Positions 15,836 to 24,405 of a stretch of DNA of 36,968 nt are shown here, piece by piece. Source of the DNA: Candidatus Zixiibacteriota bacterium. GTDB taxonomy: Bacteria > Zixibacteria > MSB-5A5 > WJJR01. How positions within the stretch are numbered: the first letter of the stretch is position 1; the number at the start of each line of letters is the position of its first letter. The DNA is taken from NCBI GenBank assembly GCA_040752595.1, contig JBFMGX010000001.1, forward strand, positions 1 to 36,968. Reading direction: 5' to 3'. The notes under the pieces were generated by a model, which was given only the letters and a program-made list of their open reading frames with translations, did not search any database and had not been told where the DNA came from. A program made the translations under genes and the position numbers.

Positions 15836-16406
15836 CGGGACGCTGTCCGAACGCCAGCGGGTGCGTTTGGACGCCCATCTTTCGGCATGTCCTGAATGCC
15901 GACGGGAGGGCTTCTACTTCTCGGAGATCGGTGCTTTGGCCGAGCGTCTGGAGAAGGTCTCGGTGCGTCCCGACTTCAATCTGCGGTTGCGGGCGGCGAT
16001 CCGACGTGTCGAGACCGGTGAGTCCCGTCCCGCTTGGCGCCGGCGCTTCATCCCCGTCATTCCCCGTCCCGTTCTAGCCCTGGCAGCCGCCACGCTCGTG
16101 GTCGGCGTCGGTCTGGGTGCCTATCGGTTTCTTTCTCCGGCGCCGGGTCCGCTCGCGCAGGGAAAGGTGGACGCGGCCGGAGAGTTGTCAACGTCCTCCG
16201 CACTGCCCGCGACGCTGACCCCTGTGGAAGGTCTGACGCCGGAGATGCGTCGCCTTCAGGAGCAGTATCTGGCGGCTGGTCGGCTGCCGGAGAACTATAT
16301 CGTTGAGGCGGTCGGCCTCAATGACCCAACCTCCAAGAAACTCCCGACCCGCTATGTTCTGCCTACAGTGTCTACCGAGCAGGTCTCGCGCAAAGACAGT
16401 TTCTAA
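15792..16406 (+). CDS. Zinc-finger anti-sigma factor
   Basis: Membrane anti-sigma factor of 204 residues, predicted to hold the upstream sigma factor inactive. It starts at GTG 15792, seven bases after GGAG, inside the end of the sigma gene (44-base overlap), so translation of both is coupled. The N-terminal zinc-binding anti-sigma domain shows C3 and the H29-x3-C33-x2-C36 motif in HLSACPEC. A membrane segment lies at about residues 94-113 (VLALAAATLVVGVGLGAYRFL), leaving about 90 residues outside the cytoplasm. That outer part includes the conserved-looking TPEMRRLQEQYLAAGRLPENY. Release by regulated proteolysis is usual for such factors, but the HtrA-like protein next door lacks a catalytic residue. 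A terminator follows. Confidence 0.9.
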   Translation: MRCRKARWYLSARCDGTLSERQRVRLDAHLSACPECRREGFYFSEIGALAERLEKVSVRPDFNLRLRAAIRRVETGESRPAWRRRFIPVIPRPVLALAAATLVVGVGLGAYRFLSPAPGPLAQGKVDAAGELSTSSALPATLTPVEGLTPEMRRLQEQYLAAGRLPENYIVEAVGLNDPTSKKLPTRYVLPTVSTEQVSRKDSF

Positions 16407-16430
16407 CCGAATTCCCTGTAGGGCTTGAGA

Positions 16431-16457
16431 AGGGCCGCGGTTGCGGCCTTTTCTTTC
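16431..16457 (+). terminator. Rho-independent terminator after the anti-sigma gene
   Basis: A GGCCGC/GCGGCC stem with loop GGTT, extended by AAG/TTT pairs, is followed by TTTTCTTT. It would end sigma/anti-sigma transcripts, so the next gene probably has its own start or relies on read-through. Confidence 0.75.
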
Positions 16458-16599
16458 GCAGAACGGCGAGGTTGTGCCATCCGGCGCACCCAATCGCCCT
16501 AAGATCGTGGCGCCCAATCCGGTCTTGGGTGTAAAATACCATGGAACCCTGGTGCAAAGCAGGGCGAAGAGGTCGAGGGGAGCAACGGAGACTGACTGA

Positions 16600-17964
16600 A
16601 TGGACCATGGCGATCGGTGTAGGCACATCCCAAAGCTGACAACACGATACCTATGTCTGGCGCTTGCCGCGTCGTTGGGCGGCATCGCAGTCCATGGCAT
16701 GTCGCAGGCCCGGGTGCCGGGAGGTCCGCCCGGTTCCTTGCTGCAGGCGCTCGAGCATGAACTACGAACCGTGGTCGATGCTGTTTCTCCTTCCGTGGTC
16801 ACGATTCGCTCCGCCTGCCGCATGGACTCGGGCCGCACCCCGAAGGCGGGGTCATCGTCGCTTTCCGTGGGTTCCGGTGTCATTATGGATACGCTCGGCC
16901 GAATCCTCACCACGTCACGCGTCATCGAGGATGCCGATGATTTTTGGGTCGAATCGGCCGATGGACGGCTCTTTCAAGCGACGCTGCTCGGCACTCATGG
17001 CGACGTCGCCGTTCTGCAGATTACCGCCACCAACCTCGTGCCGGCCCGGTTCGGAGACGGCGCGAACCTTGGCGTGGGATCGTTCGTCGCGGCCATCGGG
17101 AATTCCTACGGATACTCCGGCGGGTTGTCGTGGGGGGAGGTCAATGGGTTCCGGCCCGATGGGACAATCCAGATGTCGCTGGGTGTTTCCGCCGGGAGTT
17201 CCGGCGGCGCGTTGGTGAACAGCCGCGGCGAAGTCATCGGTCTTGTCAAGGCCAAGATCTCCGAGCCGTTCTATGTCGATCCACTCCTTCTGCCCGCCGG
17301 TGAGGGACGTGGGTCTGTCACCGTTCCCGGCCGGCGACTGGAATTGCCGACCTCCTCCGTCTCGCTGGCCATTCCGATCACGGTGGCACTGCGGGCGGCC
17401 GGGCGTGTCACCGATGTCGGTTTTGAAGCGCCCGCCTACATCGGCGTGTATGTTGAAGATCTGACCGGCTGGTATGCCGCCCACTTCAAGACCGAGAACG
17501 GTGTCTTGGTCACCGGGGTCGTGGAACACACACCGGCGGCACGCTTCGGGATCAAACAGGGGGATGTGATTGTCACAGTTGATCGCCAGGTTGTCCCGTC
17601 CGTCCGACGCTTCCGTCAGATCATCTCTCAGTCCCGTCCCGGGCAACGGCTGATGATCGACCTGCTCCGAGGTGGCAAACCGCTTAAGGTCGCGCTGGAA
17701 GCGGGCCGGGCGGATCTGCCCGAGCTGCAGGTCAGCACCGCGCCCTCGTCTTCTGCGTTAGGTCCATCCGGTGGTTCTCCCTTCTGGCTCCCTTCCGCGA
17801 TTGTCCAAGATCGGCTGGCACGACCCGACAGGCCCGGTCTGGGTGCGGCACCGAAGGGGGATCAAGAACCGACAGACTGGGCGCAGCGCCTGCGCCGCCT
17901 GGAACAGATCGTGGACTCGCTGCAACAGGAATTGTCGGCTCTCAGACATACAGGCCAACACTGA
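16600..17964 (+). CDS. HtrA/DegP-like PDZ protein, catalytic His replaced
   Basis: Trypsin-fold envelope protein with one PDZ domain, 454 residues, likely a pseudoprotease. The start is ATG 16600, nine bases after GGAG. A signal or anchor segment lies at about residues 14-33. The protease domain (about 52-270) matches DegP: GSGVIMDTLGRILTT, then SRVIEDAD where DegP has NHVVDNAT. Position 107 is thus Arg (CGC, 16918-16920) in place of the catalytic His; Asp135 (GTHGDVAVL) and Ser201 (SAGSSGGALVN) remain. A PDZ domain (about 280-368, with VTGVVEHTPAARFGIKQGDVI) and a C-terminal coiled coil (about 425-450, RLRRLEQIVDSLQQELSAL) follow. Its place after a sigma/anti-sigma pair recalls MucD/DegS, but with the dyad broken it more likely binds or senses misfolded proteins. 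Confidence 0.88.
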   Translation: MDHGDRCRHIPKLTTRYLCLALAASLGGIAVHGMSQARVPGGPPGSLLQALEHELRTVVDAVSPSVVTIRSACRMDSGRTPKAGSSSLSVGSGVIMDTLGRILTTSRVIEDADDFWVESADGRLFQATLLGTHGDVAVLQITATNLVPARFGDGANLGVGSFVAAIGNSYGYSGGLSWGEVNGFRPDGTIQMSLGVSAGSSGGALVNSRGEVIGLVKAKISEPFYVDPLLLPAGEGRGSVTVPGRRLELPTSSVSLAIPITVALRAAGRVTDVGFEAPAYIGVYVEDLTGWYAAHFKTENGVLVTGVVEHTPAARFGIKQGDVIVTVDRQVVPSVRRFRQIISQSRPGQRLMIDLLRGGKPLKVALEAGRADLPELQVSTAPSSSALGPSGGSPFWLPSAIVQDRLARPDRPGLGAAPKGDQEPTDWAQRLRRLEQIVDSLQQELSALRHTGQH

Positions 17965-18097
17965 CGCACGCCGTGCCGATCTCGCTCGGCTGACATGACG
18001 GTACTCGCGATGGCCTTGCCCCGGCCCTCCGAGCATCGTATCGTGAGTCCGACTCGGTGGGGCGGCCTGTGAGTTCGACGCGGCGCGGCCTGGCAGT

Positions 18098-21000
18098 ATG
18101 CGGAAACGCTTCAAAATCCCCCTTTGGACCTTGAGCTTTGTGCTGGTCGTCGGGGTCGGCACATACATCTGGCTGACCCAGTCCCCGTGGTTGAAGAATC
18201 GTCTGGTGGACAGGATCAACCGGACACTCCAACCGATCACGGACGTTCGCGTCGGCATCGGTTCTCTATCCGGAAACGTCCTCTCTTGCGTCGGCGCCAG
18301 CGGCATCGTCATCACAGCCCCGGGGCGCGGGGGCACTCTTGACACTCTGGTCACCGTCGGGCAGCTGGTGCTCGCCTATGACGTACGGACTCTCCTGTCC
18401 GAGGGACACGTCATCGATAGCATCCGGCTTTCGCAGGTTCGGCTCTTCCTGCCACGAGATTCGCTGGCGGCGCGGTGGCGGTCGCTACACCGGACTTCCG
18501 CATCAGAAGGAGGAATCAGAGGCGCTTTCGATCTGTCCTTGCGCTCCATTATCATCGAAGATGCCGCGCTCTGGCGGGTCGGGGACACGGTGCCGATCGT
18601 GGACGCGGTACGCATGGACGCGTTGCTCGCCGCCCAAAAGGGAGATGTCCACCTGCGACTCTGGGACATGTCAGCCCACTCCCATGCACTTGGGTCGGTC
18701 TCCGCGGCTGGACGCTGCGATATCACCAGCGCCGGGTGGGTCTGCGATTCACTCGTCCTGCGAGCCGGGCAGTCGGACCTCTTGTTGTCGGGGACCGCGG
18801 ACCGGTGGCGTGTGCAGGGGCGGCCGCTGGTGTTGGATGATGTCGAGGCCATCGTCCATCTCGGTATACGGGGACGTCTGAATGTAGACGGGAAGATCCG
18901 AGCCGACTGGGAAGGGAAGCGGTGGACCGGTGACGTCATCACGACGGGCACGCTCGAGGGGTTTGTGCTGCAGGACGTTGCTGTCAGGTTTACTGCCGAG
19001 CCGGGTCACCTGGCTTTTGACTCGATTTCCGGGAATATCGCCGATGCCCGCTGGCACGGTACGGCACACGTGGATTGGGAGGCCCATCCCATACGGTGGA
19101 GCTACACGGGGAACGTGCGGGATCTCAACCTGGAACGCCTTGCCGAGGGGACGTATACCAGCGATTTCTCGGGGTTCGTTCGGCTGGAAGGTCTGGGTTC
19201 CACCGGCGATGATCTGCGCGTGCGCGGCGACGTCGACATGAGTGCCGGCGTATTTGATGACGTGCACTTCCAGCGTGCTCGGGGCGCCATCGGGGTGACA
19301 TCGGACTCACTGATTCTGGGTGGCGATTTCACAGTGGAACTGAACGGGACGACCTTCGTCGGCGGCGGGACGGTCGCCTTCGCCGATTCGTTGGACCTCT
19401 TCGCCGATGTCACCTGCGGCGACCTGAGCCGGTGGGACCCGATGATCTTCATCGACTCCTTGGCCGGACGGGGGAGCGGCCGGATCATCCTCAGCGGGCT
19501 GACTCGCGATCCCGACTTGGAAGGGACCGTGGCGTCCGACACGTTGCGCATGTACGATCTCTACACGAACGAGTTCTCCGCCCGGTTCTCTGTTCCGCGG
19601 TTCCTGTACGAGCGTGCCGGCACTGTGGAAGCCCATTGGGGACGATCATCCACATGGGACGTGGCGACGGATTCGATCGAATTGAAGGCCCGTTTGATGG
19701 CGCATGACGTCGTCATCGATTGGGCGCATTGGTCGTCGCCGAACGTCGACGTGGAAGGGGCCGGGTGGCTCAACTGGTCGGCCGACACGGTCCCGGTCCA
19801 ACTGTATCCCTTGACCATACAGTGGGACAACCAGCACTACTCCGCCGGCGACAGCGTCAGCATCGTCGTCGACTCCGTCGGATTTCGTCTGGCTCCCCTG
19901 TCATTTGAAGGGCCACTTGGTGTAGTCCACGCGGAAGGTCGTTTCGACTACGACACACGGATGGACCTGGGCTGGGAAGTGGAGCAATTCCGCCTGGAGT
20001 CTCTCTGGCGGCGGTTCTTTCCCACGGTTGAGTTGGCAGGCTTGCTGGAGGCGCGGGGACGCCTTCAGGGGACCTTTGCCGCCCCGCGGTTCTCTTTGAC
20101 CGGCGCACTGTCCGATCTCAGCTATCAGGACCGCGACTTTGGTGATTTGGAGGGAGCGTTGTTCTACGAGGACAAACGTCTGGTGGCCGATTGGCTTCGC
20201 CTGAAGAATCCCGACTTTCAGGTGGACGCCAGCGGGACCTTCCCGATCGACCTGAGCTTCGAGACTGTCGATCAGCGCGTTCTGGCCGAACCGCTGTCGG
20301 GTCGGCTGAGTGCCTCGGGTGATAATCTCGATCGCATCGTGAGTTTCTGGCCGCAGACATTGGAGTCGATCCATGGCTCGTACTCTTTGTCCGCGACCGT
20401 CGGCGGCACGCCGCAATCGCCGCTCTTCAGCGGCAGCGGCACCATGCGCTCGGCGAGAGTCAAGGCGCTCGAAATCGTCAATCCCATCGAAGACGTCCAG
20501 GTTGACCTCACGTTGCGGCAGGATACGATCCGTGTCGACAAGGCGACCGGAATCGTGCGCGACGGACGCAAGCGGGGTCGCATCCGTGCCGTCGGATCGC
20601 TGTTGGTCGAATCGTATGATCGCTTCGACTACGATCTCACAGTGACGGGACGCGATGTTCCGGCGCGCTTCGAATTCGAGGACTACGCCGTCACCACTGA
20701 TTTCGATCTGACGGTGAAAGGGTCAACGCCGCCGATTGTGAAGGGGACGATTCATCCCCTGCGTGTCGACGATCACGAGCCGCTCGCGGCGGAACCCGAG
20801 GCGCCGGTGATCGACACGACACTGTGGGACTGGGACATGTTGATCGACATGCCCGGAAACTACTGGCTGCGTAACGATCAGATCGAAGCTGAGCTGTCGG
20901 CCGACCTCCGTCTGGTGCGCTCGCGCGGGCAGGTGAACTACATCGGCACCGCGGAGTTCGTTCGCGGCAAGATCTACCTTCTGGACAAGGTCGGGCAGAT

Positions 21001-21577
21001 CAAGCGGGGCGTCATCACTTTTGACGATCCGGTTCAGCCGAACCCGCAATTGGATATCGACGTCGTCTTTCGCATTCAGCAGCCTCGGGTGCAGGCGACG
21101 GCGACGGGCTCGTCGAGCCAGGTCGTCGATCTGAACCTGCATATCGGGGGCCGGGCCTCCGAACCGCTGATTCAACCCGAGGCGCCCTACACCGAACAGG
21201 ACGTACTGCTGCTGCTGGCCACCAACACGACATCGGGATCCGGTGGGAGCGACACAACGACGACCGGCGATCCCTTGGCCAACCGGTTGAAGTTCGCCGC
21301 CACGGGGTTGCTACTCTCCGAGGTCCAGCGAGCGGCGGCGCGCAGACTCGGACTTGAGACGTTGGAGATCAACTCCCTCGGCGGGCTGAATGCGCAGATC
21401 ACCGTCGGTCGGTATGTCTCACCGCATTTGTATCTGTACGGTAGCAGCCCGATTGACGTGGCCGGAGGGCAGGAGGTCGGGTTCGAATATCGCCTCGGTC
21501 GACATGTGTTCCTGGAAGGCAACCGCGACAAAGACAGTCGCTACCGGCTCAACCTGCACTTCAATTGGGACTATTGA
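18098..21577 (+). CDS. tamB: Translocation and assembly module protein TamB
   Basis: AsmA-like bridge protein of 1159 residues that spans the periplasm and works with TamA in outer-membrane protein insertion or lipid transport. The start is ATG 18098; no clear ribosome site is seen. One N-terminal membrane anchor (about residues 9-27, LWTLSFVLVVGVGTYIWL) is followed by about 750 residues of repeated beta-strands that would form the long hydrophobic groove. The C-terminal DUF490 domain (about 800-1159) shows the family's features: GTAEFVRGKIYLLDKVGQI, ITFDDPVQPNPQLDIDV, the PLIQPEAPYTEQDVLLLL motif and a final strand set ending LHFNWDY. It overlaps the next gene by four bases (TTGA), so TamB and TamA are produced together. 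Confidence 0.92.
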   Translation: MRKRFKIPLWTLSFVLVVGVGTYIWLTQSPWLKNRLVDRINRTLQPITDVRVGIGSLSGNVLSCVGASGIVITAPGRGGTLDTLVTVGQLVLAYDVRTLLSEGHVIDSIRLSQVRLFLPRDSLAARWRSLHRTSASEGGIRGAFDLSLRSIIIEDAALWRVGDTVPIVDAVRMDALLAAQKGDVHLRLWDMSAHSHALGSVSAAGRCDITSAGWVCDSLVLRAGQSDLLLSGTADRWRVQGRPLVLDDVEAIVHLGIRGRLNVDGKIRADWEGKRWTGDVITTGTLEGFVLQDVAVRFTAEPGHLAFDSISGNIADARWHGTAHVDWEAHPIRWSYTGNVRDLNLERLAEGTYTSDFSGFVRLEGLGSTGDDLRVRGDVDMSAGVFDDVHFQRARGAIGVTSDSLILGGDFTVELNGTTFVGGGTVAFADSLDLFADVTCGDLSRWDPMIFIDSLAGRGSGRIILSGLTRDPDLEGTVASDTLRMYDLYTNEFSARFSVPRFLYERAGTVEAHWGRSSTWDVATDSIELKARLMAHDVVIDWAHWSSPNVDVEGAGWLNWSADTVPVQLYPLTIQWDNQHYSAGDSVSIVVDSVGFRLAPLSFEGPLGVVHAEGRFDYDTRMDLGWEVEQFRLESLWRRFFPTVELAGLLEARGRLQGTFAAPRFSLTGALSDLSYQDRDFGDLEGALFYEDKRLVADWLRLKNPDFQVDASGTFPIDLSFETVDQRVLAEPLSGRLSASGDNLDRIVSFWPQTLESIHGSYSLSATVGGTPQSPLFSGSGTMRSARVKALEIVNPIEDVQVDLTLRQDTIRVDKATGIVRDGRKRGRIRAVGSLLVESYDRFDYDLTVTGRDVPARFEFEDYAVTTDFDLTVKGSTPPIVKGTIHPLRVDDHEPLAAEPEAPVIDTTLWDWDMLIDMPGNYWLRNDQIEAELSADLRLVRSRGQVNYIGTAEFVRGKIYLLDKVGQIKRGVITFDDPVQPNPQLDIDVVFRIQQPRVQATATGSSSQVVDLNLHIGGRASEPLIQPEAPYTEQDVLLLLATNTTSGSGGSDTTTTGDPLANRLKFAATGLLLSEVQRAAARRLGLETLEINSLGGLNAQITVGRYVSPHLYLYGSSPIDVAGGQEVGFEYRLGRHVFLEGNRDKDSRYRLNLHFNWDY

Positions 21578-23481
21578 CGCCCGCTCCCGCTCGACGCGCT
21601 TTGATTTGTGCCGCCGCGTTGATCGCTCTCGGCGGTTCGGTGCTGCCCGTACTGGCACAAGCACAGGATGAGGCACTACGGACCTGGCGACGCAAACGTC
21701 CCGAGGTGGCCCGCGTCGATGTGGTCGGCAACCGGGCGCTGTCTGCCGGGCGGATTCGCGCCGTGATGGAGATTCATGCGCCGGGATTCTGGGCTCAACT
21801 GGGTTTGGCCCATCGTTCACACCTGCTGGTCGGCGCCGAGTATCGTGATCGCGAGGCGATTCGTCTCGCATACCGACGGCAGGGTTTCTGGGAAGCGGCG
21901 GCGCAGATCAGTGCCGCTCCTGATGAGAGCGGGGCTGCCATTGTCACCGTCACGATCAACGAAGGCCCGTGCTATTACTGGGGGGGCGTCCGTTTGGACG
22001 GTGACTCTCCGACACTCGTGGCACGGGGACAGCGGGAGCTGCGAGTTCTGGCTCGTGGCGCTCCCGCCGACTCGTTGACCATGGCTTTGGTTGCGGATCG
22101 TGTGCGTGCCCTCTGCGCTGACCGGGGGCACCCGCGGGCCGTGATGAGCGTGGCTCTCCATCCTCGCGCCGACTCCATCGATGCCGAGCTTCATCTCACC
22201 GCTGCAGATTCCGTCGTCTTGGGGGAACTGACCATCCGCGGAGCCGAGAAAACCAACGAGCGGCTGGTGGGCCGTGAGATCGCATGGGAACCGGGCGCCG
22301 CCTTCTCCCAGCGACGCCTGGCGTGGCGCCAACAGGATGTCTATGCCAGTGGTCTGTTCAGCTTCGTTCACCTGGAACCGACCGGGTTTGACTCAGCCGG
22401 TCCGGGGCAGCCGAAGCGCGCCAACTACCAACTTCGCGTCGTTGAGCGCGACCCCTCATATGTGGAATTCCGCACCGGCGCCGGGCAGGATCCGGAACGC
22501 GACCTGACGTGGGACTACGCGGTCGAGTGGGGCTCCCGGAATTGGATGGGGTCGGGGCGTCAGTGGTCATTGTCGGCCCAGTCCGGATTCGTCATCGTCA
22601 CCGACTGGCGGGTGCTCCATCATCGCTTCGCCGCGCGCTATACGGAGCCATGGGTCTTTGGTGTGCGTCTGCCGACGACACTCACCCTGGCCTACCAGCC
22701 GGGTGTGCGCGCCGCGACCCAAGACTTCAAAGTGGAGACCTATTCCGGCGAGTTGAATGTGACGCGGCGTGTTGGCCGGACGGCTCGGTGGTGGTCTTCG
22801 CTCATCTATGAACGTGTGACGATCTACGGTATACCGGCGGATCAGTACCAAACGTTCCTGGAACAGCAGGGAATCAGTGTTCGACGTCGTTGGACCGTGG
22901 CGGCGGAACGGGACACGCGGCCCAACGTGTTCATTCCGACCTCGGGCGCGCGCACACGCGTGGACGGGGAATATGTCGGTGGTGTCCTGGGTGGAGCTGA
23001 TGATTTTTACAAGTTGGACATTTCCTGGGCCCGTTACCAGATCGTCAGCGCCCCGACGGTGCTGGCGTCGCGTTTTCGCCTCGCTTGGGCGAATACGCAC
23101 TCCGGGGGCACGCTCATTCCCACGCTGGACCGGTTCTATCTGGGCGGGGCCAACTCGATTCGGGGGTACGCCGAGAACACGATCGGTCCGGTCGACGATT
23201 CCACCGGCGCGCCGATCGGCGGACGCGTCGTGACGATGGCCAACCTCGAGTTGCGTACGCCGGCGGTGTCCAAGCTCTGGTTCACTCTTTTCCTCGACGC
23301 CGGGAACAACTTCGCGGACTTCCGGCGCGTCGCGCTCAAGGATATGCTGGTTTCCTTGGGCATCGGTTGGCAGTACATCGCGCCGGTGGGGCCGATCCGT
23401 CTGGACTACGCCCGACGGGTCGTGCACCCGCGGTATCCCAAGTCGGACCGATTGCATTTGTCGATTCTGTTCTCATTCTGA
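21574..23481 (+). CDS. tamA: Omp85-family outer-membrane protein TamA/BamA
   Basis: Outer-membrane barrel of the Omp85 family, 635 residues, partner of the upstream TamB. TTG 21574 overlaps the tamB stop (TTGA); TTG 21565 is the other candidate and neither has a good ribosome site. A signal peptide ends near VLAQA (about residue 30). Three POTRA-like domains cover about residues 40-310 (VARVDVVGNRALSAGRIRAV, VLGELTIRGAEKTNERLV). The 16-stranded barrel follows. Loop L6 has the family signature in FYLGGANSIRGY, and the last strand ends LHLSILFSF with a C-terminal Phe. Size and tamB linkage favour TamA over BamA, which would usually have five POTRA domains; I cannot exclude that it also serves as the BamA here. 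Confidence 0.88.
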   Translation: MTPAPARRALICAAALIALGGSVLPVLAQAQDEALRTWRRKRPEVARVDVVGNRALSAGRIRAVMEIHAPGFWAQLGLAHRSHLLVGAEYRDREAIRLAYRRQGFWEAAAQISAAPDESGAAIVTVTINEGPCYYWGGVRLDGDSPTLVARGQRELRVLARGAPADSLTMALVADRVRALCADRGHPRAVMSVALHPRADSIDAELHLTAADSVVLGELTIRGAEKTNERLVGREIAWEPGAAFSQRRLAWRQQDVYASGLFSFVHLEPTGFDSAGPGQPKRANYQLRVVERDPSYVEFRTGAGQDPERDLTWDYAVEWGSRNWMGSGRQWSLSAQSGFVIVTDWRVLHHRFAARYTEPWVFGVRLPTTLTLAYQPGVRAATQDFKVETYSGELNVTRRVGRTARWWSSLIYERVTIYGIPADQYQTFLEQQGISVRRRWTVAAERDTRPNVFIPTSGARTRVDGEYVGGVLGGADDFYKLDISWARYQIVSAPTVLASRFRLAWANTHSGGTLIPTLDRFYLGGANSIRGYAENTIGPVDDSTGAPIGGRVVTMANLELRTPAVSKLWFTLFLDAGNNFADFRRVALKDMLVSLGIGWQYIAPVGPIRLDYARRVVHPRYPKSDRLHLSILFSF

Positions 23482-23588
23482 CGAACTTCGTGGGCGAGTG
23501 AAGAATCGGCGCGATCCGATCAACGCTTTCAGTAAACCGTGCGTACTGTGATCATGCCGCGCCGAACGCGGCTTGGAGGGAATGGCTT

Positions 23589-24374
23589 GTGGATAAGCCG
23601 CCACTCATCTGCCTGACCTTGCGGGGACAGTCGTATAATGAAGGACGTCGTGACCCGACGCCGTACGCGTATGAATGGCTTCCCAGTGCCTTCGGGGCGG
23701 CGATTGCCGCGGCCGGCGGTGTTCCCATCGGGATCTCCAATGAATGCCCGACGGCGCAGGTCGCTTCCGTGCTCGATCACGTTGATGGGCTGTTTCTCAC
23801 CGGTGGTGAGGACGTGGCGCCGGAGCACTTCGGTGAACATGCCGAAGTGGACAATCTGACCATCAATCCGGAACGAGATCGGGTTGAATTGGCGGCGATC
23901 GCGGCGGCCGATTCACTCGGCCTGCCGATACTGGGAGTCTGTCGCGGGATTCAGGTTCTCAACGTGGCCCGGGGTGGGACGCTCTATCAGGATCTGGGCG
24001 AGCAATACCCACAGTCGCCGCGCGATCATTCCCGCGGCGGCAGCGGGCTGTATGTGCAGACACATGCCGTGGACGTCGCGCCGGGGTGTCGCCTGCAATC
24101 TGTCCTGAAGGCGGCACGGGTCGCCGTGGCCACCAGCCATCATCAGGCCATCAAGTCGCCGGGACGCGGTCTCGTTGTGACCGCGCACGCCCCGGAGGAC
24201 GGCGTCATCGAGGCGGTCGAGGAGGTCGGTGATCGGTTCGTTGTCGGCGTCCAATGGCATCCAGAAGTGCGCCCCGATGATGATGCCACCGTGCGGCTCT
24301 TCCGTGCGTTTGTGGAGGCGGCACAACTGTACTCCGCGCGTCGCCGTCGCATGACAGGTTCTCTGTCAACCTGA
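23589..24374 (+). CDS. Class I glutamine amidotransferase, PuuD-like (peptidase C26)
   Basis: Cytoplasmic gamma-glutamyl hydrolase of 261 residues, similar to gamma-glutamyl-gamma-aminobutyrate hydrolase PuuD. GTG 23589 is eight bases after GGAGGG; a small hairpin (23556-23572) sits just before that site. The nucleophile elbow GVCRGIQVLNV gives Cys118, and QWHPE gives His224 and Glu226, completing the triad. Earlier, DGLFLTGGEDVAPEHFGE matches the family's GGxDxxPxxYGE block that defines the oxyanion region. Polyamine-pathway neighbours (puuA-C) are absent, so the true substrate is open. It is the first gene after tamA, 107 bases away. Confidence 0.85.
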   Translation: MDKPPLICLTLRGQSYNEGRRDPTPYAYEWLPSAFGAAIAAAGGVPIGISNECPTAQVASVLDHVDGLFLTGGEDVAPEHFGEHAEVDNLTINPERDRVELAAIAAADSLGLPILGVCRGIQVLNVARGGTLYQDLGEQYPQSPRDHSRGGSGLYVQTHAVDVAPGCRLQSVLKAARVAVATSHHQAIKSPGRGLVVTAHAPEDGVIEAVEEVGDRFVVGVQWHPEVRPDDDATVRLFRAFVEAAQLYSARRRRMTGSLST

Positions 24375-24405
24375 CAGTCGGGAGCAAGAGAGCGACATAC
24401 ACACC

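Noticed and set aside
16525-16537. TTGGGT and TAAAAT before the HtrA-like gene
   Set aside because: The two boxes are nearly adjacent; with no -35 at 16-18 bases, a promoter cannot be supported.
17965-18097. 25-codon frame from ATG 17996 between the HtrA-like gene and tamB
   Set aside because: No ribosome site, no pattern in the peptide, too short to support.
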